Below are positions 1 through 12,463 of a stretch of DNA of 64,000 bases, in pieces (the stretch's first letter is position 1; the number at the start of each line of letters is the position of its first letter). Under the pieces are notes generated by a model. The model ran no database searches. It saw nothing but the letters and a program-made list of their open reading frames with translations, and was not told where the DNA came from. Source of the DNA: Symsagittifera roscoffensis (Eukaryota; Xenacoelomorpha; Acoela; Convolutidae); the NCBI RefSeq assembly GCF_963678635.1, contig NC_087062.1, positions 63,523,253 through 63,587,252 of the forward strand, given 5' to 3'. A program made the translations under genes and the position numbers.

Positions 1-457
1 AGAAAAAATTCGAAAATGTCGGAAAAAAATAGATCTATCAAAAACATCAGGCTAGTTTTGAAAGTGATGTGAAATTAGCATCTGAAAAAAATATCAAACG
101 GTAATGAAGCCGAAAATACCTTAGCCGTAATCTTCTAAGTCAAGACTTAAGACTTATAGAAATTTATCAGGTCGCACTCACCCGCAAAAAAAACACTTAA
201 ACACAACACTGTATTTGCTCGTCAAATGAAACCGAATGAGGTCATTAAGACAAAATAATATAGGCCGAAACCTATTCAAACGAAAAAAAAATTAACCAGC
301 GGCTAAGCTTAGCTTCGCACCACTTGCCATACAACAAGTATTGGATTAAAACTGCAAGACACTCAAGATCTATCAAATAGGACTTCGAATATTGTAAGCA
401 TAGAAACAAAGTTATTTTGTTGGACAAGTTGCTTACAAGAATAGGTATATGAACCGA

Positions 458-935
458 ATTGATAAGCTTGCTAATTGCGAGCAAAAAAATCACATATGTA
501 CTATTCAGTGCACATTAATGAACGGAGCAAACAAATTCAAACAATTTTTAGAAGTTATATTTAAAAAAAAAATTCAAAAAAAAACTAAAATCCCCAAAAT
601 ATCTGTTAATACAATTACCTCCCCACAAATAGGGCTTTAGAAATAGGGCATTCAGAAAATTTGAAGAAAGCTGAACCTTTTTGTAGGCTTAGTTCCCGTT
701 GCATGGGCTCTTTTTGAAGGTTCAATTTTCTTCCAAATTCCTGAATGCCACTTCTACAGCCCTACTGATAATTGAATTGGAAGGTATTATGCGGATTTTC
801 ATTTTATGAAAACATTTTAAAACATTTTTCAATGGATTTTTTTTTACAAAAATAGTTTGATTTTTTTGCTCCATGCACTGAAATATTACATATGCGATGT
901 TTATGCTCGCAATTAGCAAGCTTTATCAATTAGGA
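458..935. repeat. Large imperfect inverted repeat (foldback)
   Basis: The left arm (about 458-690) and right arm (about 712-935) are reverse complements over roughly 230 bp. Both carry the series AAGCTTGCTAATTGCGAGCA, CATATGTA, TTCAGTGCA, GGCATTCAG, GAAGAAA and TGAACCT in matching order. The short centre holds TAGGCTTAGTTCCCGTTGCA. AT-rich low-complexity runs in the middle of the arms have diverged. Nothing coding is supported here. It is probably a foldback mobile element or an inverted pair of one repeat. Confidence 0.7.
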
Positions 936-939
936 AGAT

Positions 940-1115
940 GCATCAAAAAAAAATTTTTGTTTTATTATATTTCAAAAAAAAACTAAAAAACGCATAATAC
1001 ATTTTAACTCAAAGAACTCCACCAATAGCGCTTCAGAAATGGTATTCAAAAAATAAGGAGAAAAGTGAACATTCAAAAAGAGCCTATGCTACGGGAACTA
1101 AGCCGACAGAAATAA
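940..1115. repeat. Third partial copy of the foldback arm
   Basis: This stretch repeats the left-arm landmarks of the 458-935 foldback: a CAGAAATGGTATTCA-like block, a GGAGAAAAGTGAAC-like block, AAAAAGAGCC, and the centre sequence GGGAACTAAGCC. The centre sequence is inverted relative to the copy at about 690-710. It shows that the foldback arm is an interspersed repeat and not a one-off palindrome. Confidence 0.5.
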
Positions 1116-1302
1116 ACACGTACGATATTCCGATAAACGAGAAAACTTGTTTAAAGAAAAACAGGTTCCGATCGGATTCGAAGCACAAGCCGTTTTCGTC
1201 TCAAGCAGGAGTTTAACTTCTACGCCATATACGCTGGATGGTTCATTGATTTTGAATTTATGATGAAGCAAGATTAAGCATCTGAAAAATCTAGTGAACA
1301 AA

Positions 1303-1990
1303 GTTGTTTACGGGGAAAAAGGTCTTGCAACCCGTTGCAATACCCTTGCTTGTTCCGAAGGTAATAAAAAAAATTTTATTAAGGAATGTCATTTTAATTA
1401 AGGTTAATTTTATACAATTCCAGCAAAAACAACATAAAAAGAAAATACTGATAGAAAACTATACAACAATTTTCTATCAGTATTTAGAAAGCTCCGCACC
1501 ACTCCCAATACAACAAAAACATCCAAGCTTTCCATGCATCCAACAATCGAATTTAAAGAAAAAGATGCCCTTAATACTCAAAATTATTACGGGAAAAAGT
1601 CTAGAACCCAATTGCACTACCCTTGATTAACATCAAGATATAACCTCTCGAAAATAAAGCCGACCAAACTCCAGCGCCAAAAATCTACCGAAAAGTTTTG
1701 GTACGGAAAAAACTGATCATGCAATAACGCTTAACGTGTACCTACGGCAGATATGAAACAAAAACACTTAACATGCTATTACCTTAGCAGTTGATGAAAA
1801 ATATTATACTGATTACCATTTCGTCCATTCTCCGAGCTAAGGTCATCAAGTCAAAAAAGTCTTATAACTGGTTGCAGCACCCTTGCTTATCACTAAGGTA
1901 GTTATACAAAAGCACTGGTGCTGGAAATATGGTACAGTTTGATAACACATGGGAAAAAAAACTCGGTTCTTAAACCCTTTGCTCTCGCAA
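1303..1990 (+). repeat. Diverged short repeats around a GGGAAAAAGTCT motif
   Basis: A block of the form GGGAAAAAGTCT, followed by a partly conserved TTGCAnnACCCTTG stretch, occurs near 1311, 1594 and 1846, so at spacings of about 250-285 bp. Fainter versions lie near 1950 and 4038. An AGCTTCGCACCACTT-like block followed by ATACAACA is interleaved near 302, 1489 and 2118. The region reads as decayed repeats; no gene is supported. Confidence 0.45.
1443..1485. repeat. Perfect 16-bp hairpin
   Basis: AAATACTGATAGAAAA at 1443-1458 is the exact reverse complement of 1470-1485, with an 11-nt loop. It lies in repeat-rich non-coding DNA, with no poly-T terminator or gene beside it. Confidence 0.8.
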
Positions 1991-2329
1991 CAGAAAATAC
2001 GTTTGCTTAGCATTGTAAAATTACCGAAAAATCAATCAAAACATTTGGTATTTCTGAATTCTTGTTTATCAAATTTTACAGTATCAATGAACTTCGTCTA
2101 TTAAAAAAAACAGAAGCGAAGCGGAGCTTCGCACCACTTTCGATACAACACCAACAGCAAAAATAAAAACAATTCGAAAAAAAATTAAAACTAGGTGAAC
2201 CAAAAATTTTGGTATGTCTCGATAAAAGACAACTAGGGGATCAGCCTAAACTGGATTTTGAATTTATTACTTTGATGTGATGTGGGACAAAATGCGTTAT
2301 TTAAAAAATTGGCTAAAACCTTAAGAGTT

Positions 2330-2527
2330 TCTCTTCTAAAATAAGTGACACAGAGGCGAAGCTGCACTTCCCAAACACTAACGAGAACACGCCAAAAAAG
2401 CTGAAAGTTAAATAAGAAAAAGTAGAAATAAGCCTCAAAATAATGCACATTCGGCTCCGTGTCGGACTCAATCCTGCGACCTGGAGATTTTGAGTGTCAC
2501 GCACTAGCCACTCAGCGACAGACGCTT
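2330..2527 (-). repeat. tRNA-derived SINE-like element
   Basis: Read on the minus strand, the head at 2527-2455 resembles a tRNA. It has an A-box-like GCTGAGTGGCTAGTGC and a B-box-like GCAGGATTGAGTCC. It is followed by a body containing GCTTATTTCTA and ending in GTGCAGCTTCGCCTC. The same head-body order recurs at 12780-12953, which argues for a SINE family and against a lone tRNA pseudogene. Confidence 0.6.
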
Positions 2528-2689
2528 AACTATTATCAAACACTAGCCAGAAGTAAAGCAGAGAACAGATGCTAAGAAAATTGCAATGCCACAGATTTGA
2601 AGGCCATAAATTGTCTTCTAAAAAAATGGAAGTGACAGATTATTCAAGTCGGCTTTTAACAACCTGCTGTTTCGATTAACTCTTTAAAA

Positions 2690-3470
2690 TCAGAATTGGC
2701 AGGATAGTTATCGAGAAAAGTATTTAAAAAATTTCCAACAGACGGCCCCACAAAACAAAAAATTTGATTTTTACGAGAATTACAACTTTTTTAAGTGAAG
2801 AAAAAATCGGTCTAGTTGTTTATGCAAAAGAGATTCACTCAACCTGTGATTTCGAATGAAGCCTGAAACTCAGATATGGGAGGGCAGTTCTCGAGAAAAG
2901 TCCAAAAAGTTTCTAGAAGAGGTCAAAAAATAAAAACTTTGATTTTCCGAAGGTCATAACTTTTTAGGCCATAACATTTGGCAAAATTGTGTAATGGAAT
3001 GAGCATCCCAGAATCCATTCTTTGGCTTGAATAGAAAATCTCAGACAGGGGAGGGTAGTTTCCGGGAAAATTCAAAAAGTTTTCTAAAAAATGTCACAAA
3101 ATCAAAAATTTGACATTTCAGAGTACAATGACTTTTTATATCAAAAAAGTGTGTGAAATACTGCTAATTCAGGCGGACTTTATTTCCATTGAACTCACAG
3201 TCTGAGACTTGGGAGGTTACTTTTCGAGAAAAGTCAAAAAGATTCAAAAGATTTTGGCGTAGCCGCTCATGCAGGGATTTTTTCGAAGCTGTTTTCTTCA
3301 TTCCCCACAAACTTTTTCGAAGGCTGTAGACAGAGTTGTGAAGAAATAAGAAGAGACTAGAAAAGTATTCACGTACGCAGGGGATTAGCCGATCTTTGCG
3401 CTGATTTTAGCAATTTTTAGCAAATCGACAGAATAGTTTTTGAGAAAAAAAAACTAAAATTTATGCAAAA
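2690..3470 (+). repeat. Degenerate tandem array, unit about 165-215 bp
   Basis: The block (G)GGNAGTTNTCGAGAAAAGT recurs near 2706, 2889, 3057, 3221 and 3435. Each copy is followed by a run like CAAAAATTTGATTTT and then CATAACTTTTT. Units are heavily diverged. A related array lies at 14740-15620. This looks like an old satellite-like repeat; no ORF is supported. Confidence 0.55.
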
Positions 3471-3859
3471 AGTGAACAAAATTTTCCAAAGCGTCTCAAA
3501 AAAAAATACAAATTCCATTCCTATACACTTTCATAACACCTGTTTTTATCAAAATGAATTCTAGGAAAACATGCATAGCACATTTATGTTTTAAGTAAAA
3601 GAAAGAAAGCAACGAAAAAAAAACGGAAAGAACGCAAGTGAAAGAAAGCAACAGAAGAAAACTTACGAAGCGGTAACAGCCAATCTTAGGGCAGTTGATC
3701 CGAAAAAGAATTTATAAAAATCTTCTAGAAGTCTCAGTGGTCCCTGAAAGTTCATGAAAAACTCTTGCAACTACCACGATACTTGCTCACATCACAAGAA
3801 AAATCCGTGATATGGCAAGTAAGTAGACAAAACTTGAGCAGATGAACGAAAGTCCGACA

Positions 3860-3990
3860 AATCAATTTCTACAGCAAAAAAAAATTTCAATTGTATTTCA
3901 AATAAAAATTCCGGTGTGATTCGAGCCACCGGTCTCAGGGTGCAAAGGTGCCGAAGTTGTCTCTATGCCAATTGCTAAGGAACCTGGAAG
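3860..3990 (-). repeat. tRNA-like SINE head (diverged)
   Basis: On the minus strand there is an A-box-like TTAGCAATTGGCATAG and a B-box-like GGTGGCTCGAATC, then an A/T-rich tail with a T-run and GTAGAAATTG. It is a looser match than the copies at 2330 and 12780. It could be a decayed tRNA pseudogene instead. Confidence 0.4.
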
Positions 3991-4957
3991 CTATTAAGAT
4001 TCAATAACAAAGAATGTTGAAAATAGGTAAGAAAACTTGTTAACGGGAAAAGTCTTGATCACGATTAAAGACACTTTCTTTCACAAACATTCACCGATAG
4101 CCAAACGTTTCCGTTATTTTCCTCATAACACCACATAGGACTAGTATTTTAAAACCATTGATGTCATCCATTCTTAAGCATGTTATATCGTTCTGACTAA
4201 AAGCATGAAACAGAAACAATAAATTAAACGCATTTTAAAATCATATATCAAAAGGAGCCAATAATACAACAATTTGTAAACTATACAAAGCACGTATGGA
4301 TGTGTGGAAGATTTTTTTCCTTAAGCTAGCTATTGAATAGGCCAATTGCGGGGACAGATCAGTGATGCATGGGACTGCTGATGTATTCCCTCAGCTGAAG
4401 TCGCAGTAGAAGACAGCCGTTCCGTACAGACATTCGACTCTAGCGGTCAAAAAAGAGGAAGTCATGTTTCAAGCCTGGTACAGTACAGTATTAGTATTTC
4501 TTATTATGATTAACCTCACTTTCTCTTTGTTCTACTGCAATTCAATGCAGTCGCATATGTAATCTAACTCGGTTGATGCAAGCAGATGCAACTTGCACAA
4601 CAAAACAGCGCTGCTTAATTTCCTTAATCCATTCTAGGTCGTAAACCACGCACAGTCATCTCATTGCAACAACCGAGATTGCGCAAAACACCACAGGGAA
4701 TGTACTTTCGCCGCCCCACTTTACAATGATGGCTGTTGGTTGAATCAAAATCGTAATAAATTTAATACATTTCTATACATCTTAACAAATAACAAAATGA
4801 CCATAACGTCGCCTATCAAAATAAAATTTCTAGCACACCACTGATCTACAACTCAGTATATGTTACATTAACTGAGAATATGAAATAGACGGATAGGAGG
4901 GGAAAAGGTTCTATCAATTGTCAATTTTTTTCACTATCACATCTAACATTCCAGCTG
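3991..4957. other. 3' flank of the SR gene, no other gene seen
   Basis: This should contain the 3' UTR of the minus-strand SR-rich gene whose TAG is at 4960-4958. The only polyadenylation-like hexamer I found close by is a variant ATTAAA on the minus strand at 4766-4761. Nothing else is recognisable. Confidence 0.4.
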
Positions 4958-7325
4958 CTACGAAGAATTTGATGAGTTTTGATTTAGTAATTGCGCGTAG
5001 ATTGCTGCTAATTGTTGTTGCTGATGTGATGCTGCTGCCGCAACACCCGGGTTGAATAGATGCGATGCGGAAAGCAACGGGCTGAGTCCTGTCTGGCCCA
5101 ACAAGCTAGGGTGATGATGGCCCAATGTGGGTATACCCGCAAGAGGCAGATGGTTATTCAAGTTCATAAAAGGCAGCTGCGCTCCCGCTGCTTGAAAATT
5201 CAAATTTGCAGCATTAAGCAACGGATTAAATGAGTTTAATTGTTGAAGGAACATATTATGAGTTCCTAAATGGGATGCCGCAGGGTTATGAAGAAACTGA
5301 AGTTGACTGGTAGGCACGTAAATTAACTGCGGTTGTTGCTGTTGTTGCATATAATGCGTGGCTGCTGGAGAAACTGTATACTGCTGTTGCTGCTGCGGCT
5401 GATGATGGACCAAACTCTGATTTTGTATCGAAAATGATTCATGCTCGGATGTTCCGACGTAGCTTCCCGTCGGAGTTGCAGCACCTTCCATACCAGCACC
5501 AGGTTGTACGGAATTGGACCCATTTGACCTTTCATCATCCCTGCCATCTATAGACTTCTCTTTTTTCTGAATATGATTATTTAGTCTGCTCATCAGATCG
5601 GAATACTTTTCTTTCATTTCTTCGGGAATATTTTCAGGTAAAGCGTTCTTTTCTTCTATCGGACCATTAGGCATGTCCTCCTCAACGTTCACACCAAGTT
5701 TACTAGTATGCGCAATGAACTCGTCAATTCCATTAGGCTTTGGCAGCTGCGGCCCAATAATAACAGGTTGTTCTGATACAGTGTCAGGGTTTTCCTTGGG
5801 CTCAACACTATTTGAATTGCTCGGTAAGGATGCGTTACTAGTATTCATGGCAGGGACTTCATTGGTGATATGTTTCCCGGCATTTTGACCACTTCGAGTG
5901 GTTGCTTCATTGGAGTCGGAATTCCTTCTATTTGAGTCAGAACCAGATCCAATATCAAGGGTTCCAAAACTCTTCGGACCAAGGCCTGACCCTAGCTTTG
6001 GAGGCAAACTAACTCCTGGTGTTTGTTGAGTTTGCTTAAGCCCAGCATTCTGTTGCTGCTGAAACTTCGGATTTCTTGGAACCATAGGAGGGTTTGGGGC
6101 CCTAGTAATCCTTCGCTTCTTATTCCGCTTTCTCCGTTTGCGCTTTGGAGGCTGGCCACGGACGTGACGTCTGGATATTCTATCTTCATCTGAATATGAG
6201 CTACTCCTCGATCTCCTGCGATGTCTCCGTCTGCTTGAAGACCTCTTGCTTCGTCTTCGATGGCGGCTACGCCTGTAAGACGAAGATCTGCTTCTTGACC
6301 TTGACGAATACGAATCCGAAGAGCTACCCGAACTTCGGCTGTGTGAAGATCTACTGCGACTAGTACTGTATGAGTAGCTTATGCTTCTAGAAGATCTAGA
6401 TCTAGACCTTGAAGAACTCCCACTTCTCGAATAGCTTCTGGAACTTGACCTGCTTCTGCTCTGGCTCTTTTTACTTTTCTTCAATTTCTGCTTCTTGCTT
6501 TTACTTCTTGATCGACTTTTTACTTTGTCTTTTATGCCTTCGGCAACGTTTACAGCATCTGCAACCTGTTCACCTTGATTCTCAGCCTTTTCAGCCTCCA
6601 CGACAGACTTTCCAACAAGGTCACCAGTAGTTTTTAAAGAAGCTCCAATCGTGTTTGTAATATTGGTTTCCGATTTGCTAGCAATGACAGATTCTAAAAC
6701 TTGCGGAGAGTGAACTGCAGATACGAACTTTTTCTGCGGAGGGAGTTTCACTTTCGGTATAGTGTGTTTTTTCTCCTCGTCTTGTTCATTGAAAACTGCT
6801 GGTTTCGGAACGCTGTGGTTCTGCGATTTCATTGTGAACGATACTGACTCTTCGCTATTCATAGTTGAATTGTTGCTAGTTTTGCTGTTTGATGAAATTG
6901 ACAGCTTATGTTTTCTGTTCTTGCTGTACGCCTCCTGTCTAGATGTCTTTGGGAAAATGATTCCCGTTTCTGGTTCATCGCTTTCTTCGCTCTCGTAGTA
7001 GCTCACAATACCCTTCAAATCGGCTGATGCTCCTGGACTGCTTTTGTTTCCTGTTGAGTTTTTGTCCGTTTTGGAACTTGATCCAGATCCATTTTTCGAA
7101 GTTGATGGTTTCCTCTTAGAAGAAGATGATGAACTTGAAGAACCTTCTTTCGGGGTGTGTTTCTTCGGTTCTACTTTTGGTTTTTTGATCACGCGACCTT
7201 TCCAGACATCCTTGCCAACCAGACGGTTAGTCGTGGGCGCAGCTGCCGTTTCCGAGTCTGAATCATACTCAACTGCGATCTGGTTCTTGGACCACAGTTG
7301 GATGGGTTTGGCAGGTGGTTCCTCG
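4958..7325 (-). CDS. Arg/Ser-rich nuclear protein, large 3'-terminal exon
   Basis: Unrecognised host gene, probably an SR-related RNA-processing protein. The exon encodes about 788 residues. The first third is Ser/Lys-rich. Near residues 275-385 lies a dense RS domain of long Arg-Ser alternation, followed near 390-410 by a basic nuclear-localisation-like cluster (KRKRRKRNKKRR). A moderately conserved-looking segment (GPQLPKPNGIDEF) lies near 530. From about residue 640 the protein is rich in Gln, His, Asn and Leu. An open frame extends to a GTG at 7339, but GTTTTTAG directly precedes 7325 and is a good splice acceptor, so I start the exon there, at codon position 3. RS domains recruit splicing factors and are regulated by phosphorylation; that is family knowledge. 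Codon use and absence of stops over 2.3 kb of AT-rich DNA support real coding. Confidence 0.85.
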
Positions 7326-9236
7326 CTAAAAACAAACACCTGTTAATGACAGAGGCATTCAGTACGCAGTATGTGTCGCAGAAACACCTGGCTGAACAAA
7401 AAGAATTGATGAAAATTTCAATAAACTCTCAAGATCTATTCTTGCAACATGCAATACTCTTATACATAGTAATCCACAATACAGTACAGTACAATCTAAG
7501 ATCGGATTGGATAATAAGAATAATGGTTCGAATTTGCTGCCATGGGGATAAAGTATACATTACATCACTTAAGCACAACTTGTTCCCGTGTGCTTCGTTT
7601 CCCCCTACCCTCGGCCGCCTTTGTTTTGCGCGAGGCAAAGCACGACACGAAGACGCCAAAGCGAGTTGATTCAGAACATGCGTTTGTTATAGCTACTGAA
7701 ATCATATACACAAGGATCAATTCTTATCCCTCTTAACTTACTTTTCCTTCCCATTAAATTTATGGATTTCTTCATTAAAATGCAGTGAGAAAAATGAGTT
7801 TAAAAACAGATTTCTATTAAAAACTGCAGGGACTTCAATAAGATTGAGCATGAAAAAGCGTTTTTATAAACATCTCCCAGGGATATTAATTCTCATTGCT
7901 TTTAGCTAGACAAAAACAATGGCCCCTCTTTCCAATTCTAATTAAAATCCTTGAGTTTGAATCCCAGCCTTAGATCCAAGCTTTCGCATCCCATTAGATG
8001 GGGATCTCTTCCCATAGAAATCAATCACCATAACATTAATGCGACATGACAGCATTACTTCCTCGTGTCTGGTTTGAAAAAGTACTATTTCAGCCGGCTT
8101 TCTATGAATGATTCTTTTTCTGTTTTTATTTCTTGTTATTGTAAACAGCCAACAGACAGCTTGAAAAGAGTCAGTAAACGCAAGTAAAAAAATACTGACT
8201 AGTTATTTTGAAAAAAATCTCAACTTCGGATTTTCCGAGAAACAAAAATAGATGGCCTTAAAGCTCCTTGAATTTCCAGAACAATTTATAAAAGACACTT
8301 TGTTGAAAAAACTATTCCAATTTGAGAAAACTGGATCAAATTTTTATTTGGCTGAGAAATCTGATAATTAAAATCCATTTTCGAAATAAGAAGTAATCAC
8401 GTTTTTCGTGACCTTTACATTTTCGCTGTTCGATATTAAAAGACAAACCGCGAAAAAGTAAGATTGAGCCTGAACATATTTCAGGACTTTTACCGACAAA
8501 AAATCATCGACCTATTTAAGAGTCTGAAGTACGTCCTTCGACTCTTAAAAATTCTTTAGGTCTTGCTTTAGGTTCATTCCAATTGTTCATATCCTATCCC
8601 TGTGATAACAGCAAAAAACGACAACGACAGCAAATGACAACATAGCTCACTAACGGACATTTGCTAAGGGCGGGGGTGCGATGTTTTATTGAAGGTATTG
8701 TTGCTGAAAAGCAGGGGGGTCTGTAAAATGGATACGCATTTTGCATGTCGAATTCGAAATATTAGAGTGGTGTGTTAAGAGCTGCTGAATTTCACTTGGT
8801 GTTGGTTTGTTTTGGTTAATGTAGTATAGATCAAAGCAGAGAACTAGAGAGCAATATAAATGTAAGACACAGCAAAAGATACGAGGAGGATTCATCTGTT
8901 TTAATAATTAACGATCAAACAAATATATGGTAATCAGACGATATTTTGTAGCTCGAAACATTATTTACCGGTGGCATGGTATATTATAATATTGTATAGT
9001 ATAAATAGCTGATAAAACCAGGCGATACGTACTTACACTGAAGCGAGAAAGGAGGAGGGTGATTCCTTGGCCTCTTAAATGACACAAATATACCGTTATC
9101 AGCGTTAACCCTAATTATGAAGAATATATGCACACAATTATGTTAGTGGGGTGAATTCTGAGCTGTCTGCAAAATTTAGATGACATTGTCCAATTCAGTA
9201 GTACCTTTGGTTTGGCTCTTCCTTCCTTTGGCTTAC
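7326..9236 (-). other. Putative intron of the SR gene
   Basis: Non-coding DNA between the terminal exon and the candidate 26-nt exon. It contains one interspersed repeat (8152-8550). The minus-strand ends are GTAAG (9236-9232) and TTTTTAG (up to 7326). No other gene is supported. Confidence 0.5.
8152..8550 (+). repeat. Interspersed repeat family M, copy 1
   Basis: It begins with TTGAAAAGAGTCAGTAAACG and ends with GACCTATTTAAGAGTC plus a hairpin, ACTCTTAAAAA. Between them it shares with the copies at 13855 and 16152 the landmarks GATGGCCTTAAAGCTC, GAGAAAACTGGATCAA, GAGAAATCTGATAATTA and CACGTTTTTCGTGACCTTTAC. Length about 400 bp. No coding capacity. The start motif and the reverse complement of the end are similar, so it could be a small non-autonomous DNA transposon. 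Confidence 0.65.
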
Positions 9237-9262
9237 CTTGTTGAAATTGGATCGATCGACCA
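9237..9262 (-). CDS. Candidate 26-nt microexon of the SR gene
   Basis: On the minus strand TTCCTCCTTAACAG precedes it and GTAAGCC follows it, a strong donor. Its 26 nt translate without a stop. The length (2 modulo 3) exactly links the phase-0 end of the 80-nt exon at 17176 with the codon-position-3 start of the terminal exon at 7325. Splice sites and phase agree, but the exon is too short for protein-level support; another exon in the 8-kb intron could serve instead. Confidence 0.42.
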
Positions 9263-9362
9263 CTGTTAAGGAGGAAGGTGTCTAAATTTTAAGTTCACAG
9301 AGGAAGCATTATTAATCAAAGCAACTGAACAGAGGGTGAATTGAATGATTGCGAAGAATGCA

Positions 9363-9390
9363 TAGTATAGTATAGTATGGTATAGTATCA
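9363..9390 (+). repeat. TAGTA simple repeat
   Basis: Short microsatellite of TAGTA/TATAG units with one variant unit. Confidence 0.7.
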
Positions 9391-11145
9391 GTACTGGCTA
9401 AGTCTAGGTCTGTAACTGCTCTGTTCTCTATTGTATCATAGTTATAGACAGGGTGACTAATAAGCCTAACTCGACAACACACTGGCGGTGGTACTATTAT
9501 ACTCTAGCAATGCAGTTACATCACAAGGTAGCATAGTTGCGCAATTGAGGCACAGCACAGCCCAGACCAGTACAATAAATAGTACAGTAGTAGTATACCA
9601 GCAGCAGGCGGATAACAATAAGGAGAAGTAAAACTTAGTAAATAGAAGATCGTTGTGAGAACACCAAAAACCGAAATTCCATCAAAACCTACGAGAAGAG
9701 CAGTTTACTTGCCTTGCTTTGGTGGTGTGAACAGAAATATTTTTCACTGTTAACAACTGAAAAGAAACTGTCGCAATAATTGATGTGGCAACATAAGGTA
9801 GTAGGACCACGGATGGTTGTTAGCAGCTAACATTCAGCCATTTTCACCCGATATGATCACAGGTGAAACGCCTTAAAAGTCTGTTTTAACTTAGAAGTCT
9901 ACATCAAACTGTATTCACCTTTGAGGGATTTGCAGCTTCGGCAAAGTCACCAGGTCACTTCGTGCGTTGGTTGTCGTTGAGTCACTCTTTGTGTCTATCA
10001 AACCAACGCCTGTCATCTTTTCATGCGATGTCGAATCTGTCGACAACCTTTTCGAGGCATCCTACATTAAAAAACACTTCGCATTAGCTTCAAGGCCAAC
10101 TGCAGGTTGGCGCTGTCTACAAGGTTGTTTATTGCTATGACCACCGATAATTGAAATAATAAATAAATGTTCAGTTCGGGTGTAAACTCAACACTAGAGC
10201 AATACAAGCACATGGACATGTTACCTGACCTGAGTGTGAAGCGGGTTCGTGCACTCGCAGGCAGTGGTGCACGCAATTAATGCACTCACTCACCCGGTGC
10301 ACGGCAGGCCTATTTCAAATTCACGGAAACACGCATGTTTATTCATTAAAGCAATTTTCAAAATAATATAAATTGAAGAAAAGACAATTAGTTTGACCTC
10401 TACATACCCAAATCACAAAATAACTCACAATTTGGCACCAATAAAGCATTAAATTTCCTAGTGATTTTTCTCAATTTATCTAATTATTTACACTGAACCT
10501 TAAACACAAGTTGGGGGGAAAGGAATATATTTTGAAGACATCAACGCCAAAAATGGATTCGGTTTCGTATTATTGAAAAGCATTTAAAACGAGAACAATG
10601 AAAGTGTGACCAAATTATTTCCTTTTCCTTATCACAAACTGGGAGAGAAACTAAGGCATAGGGTGGGTAGTTCTTTTTAACGCAAAGTGAGGAACCTCAA
10701 ATAAATCTCGTGGGCCATCTAGTGTAGAATCATATTTTTAAAACCTTTGTCCTGATTCGGATTTTTAAGATAAATTTGAAGAAAAAAAGAAACCTAGGTG
10801 TCGAGAAAAACTGGTCTTAATTATCCGTTTTCACAAAGTTTACCACCCTCAATCTCTTTGTGGAGATTTTTTTCAAATTTTCAAAAGCTATGTAGGCTAA
10901 TTTAAACCCTTATTTAAAGCTATCCTTTTATGCAAGAAAACGGCAGATAATTAGGGAAAAGAAAAACGTACACAATCAAAAATAATCATTTTTTGCATTA
11001 ATCGGCTACTCTTGTTTCCCTTCTTGAATTAAACTAAGACAAATGAGGAAAAAGTACAGCTAAATAATCCTTGTCCGAAAACATTTGTTGCTATGCGACA
11101 AGTTGCCTTCATTTTAGCAAAGGAAATGAACTGAACTTCTAAAGA

Positions 11146-11272
11146 AATCACAATCCAAGCCGCGAAAAATCAAATTTTAGCGTGAAAAAATTATAAGAAT
11201 TTTTCCTGAATAAAAAACAAACGTCACCAAGACCTGTATAAGAGTATTCACTACGTTCATGGCTCTCAAAGT
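11146..11272 (+). repeat. Family M, 3'-end fragment
   Basis: It matches the 3' end of the copy at 16152: CACAATCC, CCGCGAAAAATCAAA, GACCTGTATAAGAGT, then CACTACGTTCATGGCTCT. The upstream part of the repeat is missing. Confidence 0.55.
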
Positions 11273-12463
11273 GGGTTTACTTCTTATATACAAAGATGAA
11301 CTTTACCTTTTTTGAACAACAGATAAGGTTTTTATATTTATACCCACCTCTTTTTACCTTGCCATGTATATTTTAGCCGGCATTCTATTACTTATCTTAG
11401 CTGTTCCGATCAACCTCCTGGCCAGGGATGTTTTTCCCCGTGGAGCATCGAGTGGTTTATCATATTAAAGCTCTTAGTCGTAATTCGGATTGTAAACAGA
11501 AATCTTAAAAAACGGACTCGCTTTCAAGAAAACTGGTCTGACTATTTCTTTTTTTTCAGACTTATGTGAGCGAAGGAACATAGAAAATGAATTAGATAAC
11601 TCTTCCCAGTCTGCATTTTATTTAACCCATTGTAGCCTATTTTTCAGTTTAATTCAATCCATTTTTATGCTCTTAAGAAAAAATGTTGGCTTTTATTACT
11701 GTGGTCGGAACTTCTGTATTATTTGCACTGCAACTAGATACTCTTATTTGTTCTTTGCCTAAGAAATGGCTATTGGGCTGCTGAGACGTCATTCTAACCA
11801 AAAAGAAAACGCGAGTAAAAATAGGAGCGGTAATGGAAAGCTGTGATTTACAGAAAGCATCAGTGAAATTGACAGGTATCGTAAAAGAACCGCGCTGAAA
11901 TATCAGCGACTCAAAAACAATAGGTAATGAGATGTGGGGTTAAGCTAAAAAGCAAAAACGAGGATAACCAGATAGTAGACAGTTGGAGAAGAAATACTGA
12001 TCTCGAGGCCATAACAACGAATTTAAAAAGGATCCCATACAAGGAAGTGAAATAATTTCCTAAATGGCGAAAACAAACAGAACACTTGTTTTGAAACGGA
12101 AGCAAACCTGAGCTTCACATAAAACTGGAGTTCCACCAAACCGAAGAAAAGAAAAATGACGAACAAAATAATAACTTCCATATTAGAAAACCTTAACGAA
12201 AAAACATCTGCACTATGTTATTTCAGTTAAAACTAACCCATGAAGTATGCCCAAAGATTGAGTGTAAAGTCACGTATCCATATAATTGGTAGTTGTTAAG
12301 CTCAATAGCTGTTTTTTTTTGTTCCGAGAAAAACCAAAATAAAAAAAACTAGACCAAAACTCAAAAATTTCAACCGGTTTTTCACAATAGGTGGACAATT
12401 TCTTGATTTCGTTCGAATCACGACTGATAGGGTTTTAATTTGATATATCAATCGACCAAAGAA

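Noticed and set aside
1304-1630. 108-aa plus-strand ORF
   Set aside because: It runs through dispersed repeats and a hairpin, with low-complexity composition and no conserved motif. Other short ORFs in 1-4957 and 7400-17100 are rejected for the same reason.
2455-2527. Functional tRNA gene
   Set aside because: The A and B boxes are recognisable but cloverleaf stems do not form well, and the sequence continues into a repeat body found elsewhere.
7326-7339. GTG at 7339 as start of the SR protein
   Set aside because: The codons up to 7326 are the pyrimidine tract and AG of a splice acceptor.
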